Both the position numbers and the translations under genes were made by a program. 64,000 nucleotides of DNA, from positions 310,001 through 374,000 of the forward strand of contig JACKQB010000001.1 of the NCBI GenBank assembly GCA_024233115.1, given 5' to 3'. The stretch comes from Akkermansiaceae bacterium (lineage in GTDB: Bacteria; Verrucomicrobiota; Verrucomicrobiia; Verrucomicrobiales; Akkermansiaceae). Below are positions 60,020-64,000 of this stretch, one piece after another; position 1 is the first letter of the stretch, and each line of letters opens with the position of its first letter. The notes under the pieces are model-generated. The model saw only the letters and a list, made by a program, of their open reading frames with translations. It searched no databases and had not been told where the DNA came from.

Positions 60020-62464
60020 CTAACGATTTCTCCAAGGTGTGCCCGTAGGGTCGACCAATTCAGCATTGACCGTAATGATGACGGCTTCACGGAATGTGCG
60101 CTCGGCATCGGAGCGGAACAACCTGCCCGCGAATGGAATATCGCCCAGGATGGGAATTTTGTCTTCCACCTTGGTTTTCCGGCTGGTCATGACTCCGCCT
60201 AAAACAATCGTCGCTCCATCCTCGATGGTCAGGGTGGAATTCTGCAGTCGGACGGTTTTGAACACGGGCATCAGGATGCGGTTGTCGGTGATTGCACCAA
60301 AGGTGCCGGCGGTGGTGGAAAAGACGTTACCGCCCCCGAGGTTGTCTTGATCAACACTAAGACTGCCGCCGGAAACCCCGCTGATCGGCGTGCCGTAGTT
60401 GATAAATCCCTCGAATTCGACCATTTCGGGACGGAGTGAGAGTTCGATGAACTTCCGGTCAGCGCCTACCGTGGGCTCGACCTCCAGAGTGACACCAACA
60501 TTGCGCGTTTCGAATGCAGTGGGGTGTGCAGGTGTTACAGCTGTTGCCACGGGAGCCTCTCCAAACTCTCCGGAGATGGGGTCGATAAGCCCACCGCCAC
60601 CGACGCTGTTAGGTAGTTCGGGTGGCTCGTATTCCGTGGGGTAGATAAACTCACGGATGATTTCAATCTTGGAGCGTTCACCGCTGCGGGAAATGGTGGA
60701 GGGATTGACCATCACATCGGCACCGGTGTTTTGGTTCAGGCCACGCATCATCATCTGGATAGCCATACCATTGGTGATTGCCGTGACAGTCAGGATACCG
60801 GGAGCCCTGGCGCCGGCGTTGAAGATACCGGTCGAGCTCGAATTCAGGTAGGCATCGATGGCTTGGCCCGGCGTGGCCTCGCTGCCACTCCGATTTCCCG
60901 CGGTGACACTGGATCTTCCGTCAAGGGTGGTAAAGGGGGGGCTGGGGATTGGGCCCAGTGCTGAGCCATTACCCGTGGTTCCGCCACCTAGGTGGAGGCC
61001 GCCACCCAGTCCAAGAGGCGTAATCGCCCAGTCGAAGCCAAGCTCTTTTAATTTTTCCTCACTCACCCGGATGATGGTGGTCCTGATGACGACCATCACC
61101 GGTTCCTCATCCGCGATGAGCGATACGAGCTGGTCGACCAGGTCGATGTTGTCTGCGGTGTTGCGGACGATAAGTGTGTTGTTGGAAGGGGTGTAGGTGG
61201 CTGAAGCTCCGTCTGGGAAGCTGACGCCGCTTTGTTTCAGGAAATCCGTGATACTCATCTGGGTGGGCAGTTTGCCCTCGTCATTGTCATCCTCACCAAA
61301 TGGATTCTCGTTATCCTCCTTGCCGGAAACGGCGGCCGACTGAAGGAAGTTCGGTGGCACCCGGAAGGTTTTCGAAATCAGCTGCCCGGTGGCTGAGCCG
61401 ACAGGGGTGACGAGAACCCCGACACCATCAGTGCGCCATTGGGTCCGGGTCTGGTCGGTAATATAGTCGAGCACTTTCGAGAGGGGAAGGCTGCGCGCTT
61501 TCAGGGTGACACGTGTCGCCGCCACGGCCTTGGCCATTTCCGAGGATTTATCACCGAGGTTCAGGATGACGTTGATTCCGGTTTGTTCGCCAGCGGCATT
61601 GGGCGCATCCCCTAGCCGACTCTGGAGTCGTACGAAGTCGAGCGCCTCATCAATGCTGACGTTATCGAGATCCATCGTGTCGACGATGATACCGGCCAAC
61701 TTGTCGCGCAGGTCGGGAGCGAGGGCCGTGGGGGCGTTGAGGGGCACATGGGGGGGCTTGTTTTCAGCCGACGGCACATAAAGCTCCCAGCTGCCATCCA
61801 CCTCGGCCAGCATACCTGCTCTGGTGTGGTCTCTGGCAGCACGGTAGTAGTCGGCCTGGATGTCGTTGACGCGTTCCATGCCACGACGGGCAGCCTTGTT
61901 AAACGGGTCGATACCGATGACCGCCTCATAGACAGTCATGGCGCGGTCGTATTGGCCGATGCTGTAAAACCCTTCCGCTTCACGGAGAAGCCTGCCGACC
62001 TTGACAATGTCGACGACGTGTTCGGGGGTGATGGCGTGGTTGTAGCGGATGGGGTCGTCAATCTGCTGCCTGAGTTTTTGCGCGCCGAGATGGGACGGGG
62101 CGATGCCGGGTTTCAGCACCTTGTCGAGCAAGCTGCGGGCTTTATCGTAGTTGCCTCCCTTGGCTAGGGCACGGCTGCGTTCCGTGGCTGCGGTGGCATA
62201 GCGGTCAGCGGCGGCCGAGCGAAGCTCATGGTTCAGTGCGCCGACAGGGAGCAGGTCGAAGGCCTGGGCGTAATCTTTAACGGCGGATTTATAGTCCCCT
62301 TTTTGATAGGCAAGATCTCCGGTATTGAGAAGGTCGTATGCCTTGCGGGCGTTGCCAATTCTGCGGTTTAATTCTTTTTGGACGGCGGACTCCTGGGCGG
62401 TGACAGGGGGGGCGAGAAGCGGTGCACTCAAGCTGAGTACACATGCCAACCCGGTGCGCGCCAT
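60020..62464 (-). CDS. Secretin-family outer-membrane protein with N-terminal TPR (Amuc_1098-like)
   Basis: This 814-residue protein has a signal peptide (MARTGLACVLSLSAPLLAPPVTAQE). It then has TPR-like helices (about 30-200: AYDLLNTGDLAYQKGDYKSAVKDYAQAF), secretin N-domains (VTLKARSLPLSKVLDYITDQTRT, NNTLIVRNTADNIDLVDQLVSLI) and a C-terminal secretin domain (VMVNPSTISRSGERSKIEI, VGVTLEVEPTVG, TIEDGATIVLGGVMTSRKTKVEDKIPILGDIPFAGRLFR). It should form a multimeric outer-membrane ring. Akkermansia Amuc_1098, near the pilus-like Amuc_1100 genes, is a similar protein. The ATG at 62464 has GGAGG three bases upstream; an ATG at 62497 is possible. No pilin or pilus ATPase gene accompanies it here. 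Confidence 0.86.
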   Translation of the reverse strand: MARTGLACVLSLSAPLLAPPVTAQESAVQKELNRRIGNARKAYDLLNTGDLAYQKGDYKSAVKDYAQAFDLLPVGALNHELRSAAADRYATAATERSRALAKGGNYDKARSLLDKVLKPGIAPSHLGAQKLRQQIDDPIRYNHAITPEHVVDIVKVGRLLREAEGFYSIGQYDRAMTVYEAVIGIDPFNKAARRGMERVNDIQADYYRAARDHTRAGMLAEVDGSWELYVPSAENKPPHVPLNAPTALAPDLRDKLAGIIVDTMDLDNVSIDEALDFVRLQSRLGDAPNAAGEQTGINVILNLGDKSSEMAKAVAATRVTLKARSLPLSKVLDYITDQTRTQWRTDGVGVLVTPVGSATGQLISKTFRVPPNFLQSAAVSGKEDNENPFGEDDNDEGKLPTQMSITDFLKQSGVSFPDGASATYTPSNNTLIVRNTADNIDLVDQLVSLIADEEPVMVVIRTTIIRVSEEKLKELGFDWAITPLGLGGGLHLGGGTTGNGSALGPIPSPPFTTLDGRSSVTAGNRSGSEATPGQAIDAYLNSSSTGIFNAGARAPGILTVTAITNGMAIQMMMRGLNQNTGADVMVNPSTISRSGERSKIEIIREFIYPTEYEPPELPNSVGGGGLIDPISGEFGEAPVATAVTPAHPTAFETRNVGVTLEVEPTVGADRKFIELSLRPEMVEFEGFINYGTPISGVSGGSLSVDQDNLGGGNVFSTTAGTFGAITDNRILMPVFKTVRLQNSTLTIEDGATIVLGGVMTSRKTKVEDKIPILGDIPFAGRLFRSDAERTFREAVIITVNAELVDPTGTPWRNR

Positions 62465-62755
62465 TTGCCTCCGGTATGCAAAACACAATTTTTCCATGGG
62501 ACGTAGTGAGAGGCTTATAAACAGGACTGGGCTCGGGGGTAAGCGTAAAATTCAAAAAAATGACGTGTTGGCATTGTATTATCCTGGGGCGCGATATCGA
62601 GGTGGTGTCGACGAAGCCGCCCTGTTTGAGAGTCATACAGTCAAAAATTGCCTGCAAAATGGGCTTGTGATGGGGATTTCTCAAGCTAGGGTTCGCACGC
62701 GGACGATGTTCCGCCCTCCCATTCGACTTCCTCCGACCTCCTTCCGCTAATTGCC

Positions 62756-63334
62756 ATGGTACATTCTACCGATCATTCTGCTGACACCGCCGAATCCGCA
62801 CGCTCTGTTCTCGCGCATGCCGCCTACGATTCCAAAATCGAGGGAAACGTGATCTTTACCCGTGTGGATGCCGCCATTAACTGGATGCGGAAGAATTCCC
62901 TCTGGCCGATGCCGATGGGGCTGGCCTGCTGCGCGATCGAGCTGATGGCCACCGCGTCATCCCGCTTCGATATATCCCGCTTTGGCGCTGAGGTGATGCG
63001 TTTTTCTCCCCGTCAAAGCGATGTGATGATCGTTGCCGGCACGGTGACCTACAAGATGGCGCTGACCGTCAAACGCGTCTGGGACCAGATGCCTGACCCC
63101 AAATGGTGTATCGCCATGGGTGCCTGTGCTTCGAGCGGTGGCATGTATCGCAGCTACGCCGTGCTCCAGGGCATCGACCAGTTGCTGCCGGTGGACGTCT
63201 ATATCTCCGGTTGCCCACCACGCCCTGAGGCATTGATCGAGGGTTTGATGAAACTGCAGCAAAAAATCGACGGTGAACAATCGACCCGTGACCTCAAAGC
63301 CGATCCCGAGGCAAAATCCTCCTGCCCAGGCTAA
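62756..63334 (+). CDS. nuoB: NADH-quinone oxidoreductase subunit B
   Basis: This 192-residue subunit of respiratory complex I carries iron-sulfur cluster N2, the last in the chain before quinone. The four ligands are present: adjacent Cys58 and Cys59 ([10 protein letters not shown]), Cys124 ([10 protein letters not shown]) and Cys153 ([13 protein letters not shown]). It is cytoplasm-facing at the membrane. It is followed by nuoC after 54 bases. Both the N-terminal leader and the Ser/Cys-rich tail are slightly longer than in E. coli-type subunits. The gene to the left is the divergent secretin, so nuoA does not lie upstream as is usual. Confidence 0.96.
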   Translation: MVHSTDHSADTAESARSVLAHAAYDSKIEGNVIFTRVDAAINWMRKNSLWPMPMGLACCAIELMATASSRFDISRFGAEVMRFSPRQSDVMIVAGTVTYKMALTVKRVWDQMPDPKWCIAMGACASSGGMYRSYAVLQGIDQLLPVDVYISGCPPRPEALIEGLMKLQQKIDGEQSTRDLKADPEAKSSCPG

Positions 63335-63388
63335 CCGAGGCTAACATTTGCTAACACTCGTTTTTCCTCACCCGTTTTCCGCCCAACC

Positions 63389-63946
63389 ATGAACGCGCAA
63401 GAAGCAGCCCGGCAAGTCCTGGAAAAATTCCCATCCTCCACCAGCCTCGAATTCCGGGGTGAGCACAGCGTGACGGTCAAGCTCGACGAGCTGCGTGCCG
63501 TGATGGAGTTCTGCCGGGAGGAGATGAAGCTTAATTTTCTGCTCGATGCCTCCAGTGTCGATAACATGGGCACTGAGCCGAGGTTTGAAATGGTCTATGA
63601 ACTTGCGAAGGTGGACGACTCCGTGCATCTCCGCGTCAAGGCACCCGTCCCTGAAGGGGAGGAAGTGCCCACGGTCAGCGACCTCTGGGCAACGGCCGAT
63701 TGGCATGAGCGTGAGGTCTACGATATGATGGGGATTCGCTTTGCGGGCCACCCTGACCTGCGGCGTATCCTGATGTGGGAGGGCTACCCTTACCACCCGC
63801 TGCGCAAGGAGTTTCCGCTGGCCGGAAAACCAAGCGAGATGCCCGATGTGGCAAGCTCAGGTGTGGCACCACTGGCCGATGGTCCGTTTGTGACCAGTGC
63901 CGGTGCAGGCTCGCGCGTCAAGGCCGAGCCAAGGTCCAGAGCCTGA
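63389..63946 (+). CDS. nuoC: NADH-quinone oxidoreductase subunit C
   Basis: This 185-residue peripheral-arm subunit of complex I has the 30-kDa-subunit signature ADWHEREVYDMMGIRFAGHPDLRRILMWEGYPYHPLRKEFPL (about 108-150). It helps connect the iron-sulfur subunits near the quinone site and has no cofactor of its own. The start ATG at 63389 follows nuoB by 54 bases. The C-terminal 30 residues are Ala/Ser/Gly-rich and probably disordered. nuoD would be expected next, beyond the window edge; the final 54 bases hold no gene start that can be supported. Confidence 0.95.
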   Translation: MNAQEAARQVLEKFPSSTSLEFRGEHSVTVKLDELRAVMEFCREEMKLNFLLDASSVDNMGTEPRFEMVYELAKVDDSVHLRVKAPVPEGEEVPTVSDLWATADWHEREVYDMMGIRFAGHPDLRRILMWEGYPYHPLRKEFPLAGKPSEMPDVASSGVAPLADGPFVTSAGAGSRVKAEPRSRA

Positions 63947-64000
63947 GATTCCCCTGGAGTGCGGACGGCTTGCCTCCGCTTTGGGGAGGGCCGAGGCTTG

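Noticed and set aside
62560..62600. Sigma-54-like TGGCAT spacing ahead of nuoB
   Set aside because: The second half does not match TTGCA and the spacing is off, so it is not supported.

Overview
The window looks like chromosomal DNA of a moderately GC-rich member of the Verrucomicrobiota (PVC superphylum). This is inferred from gene content: a double-length UvrA of the type known from Chlamydia, a secretin resembling Akkermansia Amuc_1098, several Ser/Thr kinases with C-terminal membrane anchors, and weak or absent Shine-Dalgarno sequences. No rRNA is present, so the assignment rests on inference.

Layout. (1) 1-15.8 kb is core chromosome: an AraC regulator divergent from a Gfo/Idh/MocA oxidoreductase, phosphofructokinase, tRNA-Cys, a cyclophilin lipoprotein, a YegP-like protein, a GNAT-nitrilase fusion, an alpha/beta hydrolase, dodecin, a K+ channel with RCK domains, a TlpA-like thioredoxin, and a leftward run of RodZ-like protein, TcdA, Nudix, TPR protein, GpsA and PlsY. 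(2) 15,988-33,794 is an integrated mobile island. It is bounded by 30-bp direct repeats copying the 3' end of tRNA-Ser(UGA). It carries a tyrosine integrase at the left end, a leftward operon of a RloC-like zinc-hook ATPase plus hsdM, hsdS and hsdR, remnants of GIY-YIG and DUF262 genes, a sigma-like regulator, small DNA-binding proteins, a group II intron, an excisionase-like protein and one unrecognised 491-residue protein. (3) 33.8-40.6 kb: tRNA-Ser, fabD, tRNA-Asp and the tandem UvrA. (4) 40.6-48.9 kb: three kinase-fold membrane proteins (one classical, one apparent pseudokinase, one with two C-type-lectin-like domains), then an M23 peptidase and an OmpA-type protein, all leftward. (5) 49-51.5 kb: a BlaI/M56 pair divergent from a lipoprotein, with two matched 16-bp dyads between them. 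(6) 51.4-62.5 kb: leftward secretin, AsmA-like protein, a repeat-built periplasmic protein, MoxR, DUF58 and transglutaminase genes. (7) 62.7-64 kb: nuoB and nuoC.

How they work together. The island is a defence-bearing integrative element. Its type I restriction-modification genes overlap by 4, 4 and 17 bases and are headed by a RloC-like candidate anticodon nuclease, which would act as a back-up when restriction is overcome. A deletion seems to have joined the 3' ends of two convergent genes next to hsdR, leaving a 55-codon DUF262 remnant. The kinase cluster with peptidoglycan- and envelope-directed genes suggests a surface-sensing module, which is inference. The BlaI-like repressor appears to control a lipoprotein of unknown function and a short M56 peptidase, not a beta-lactamase.
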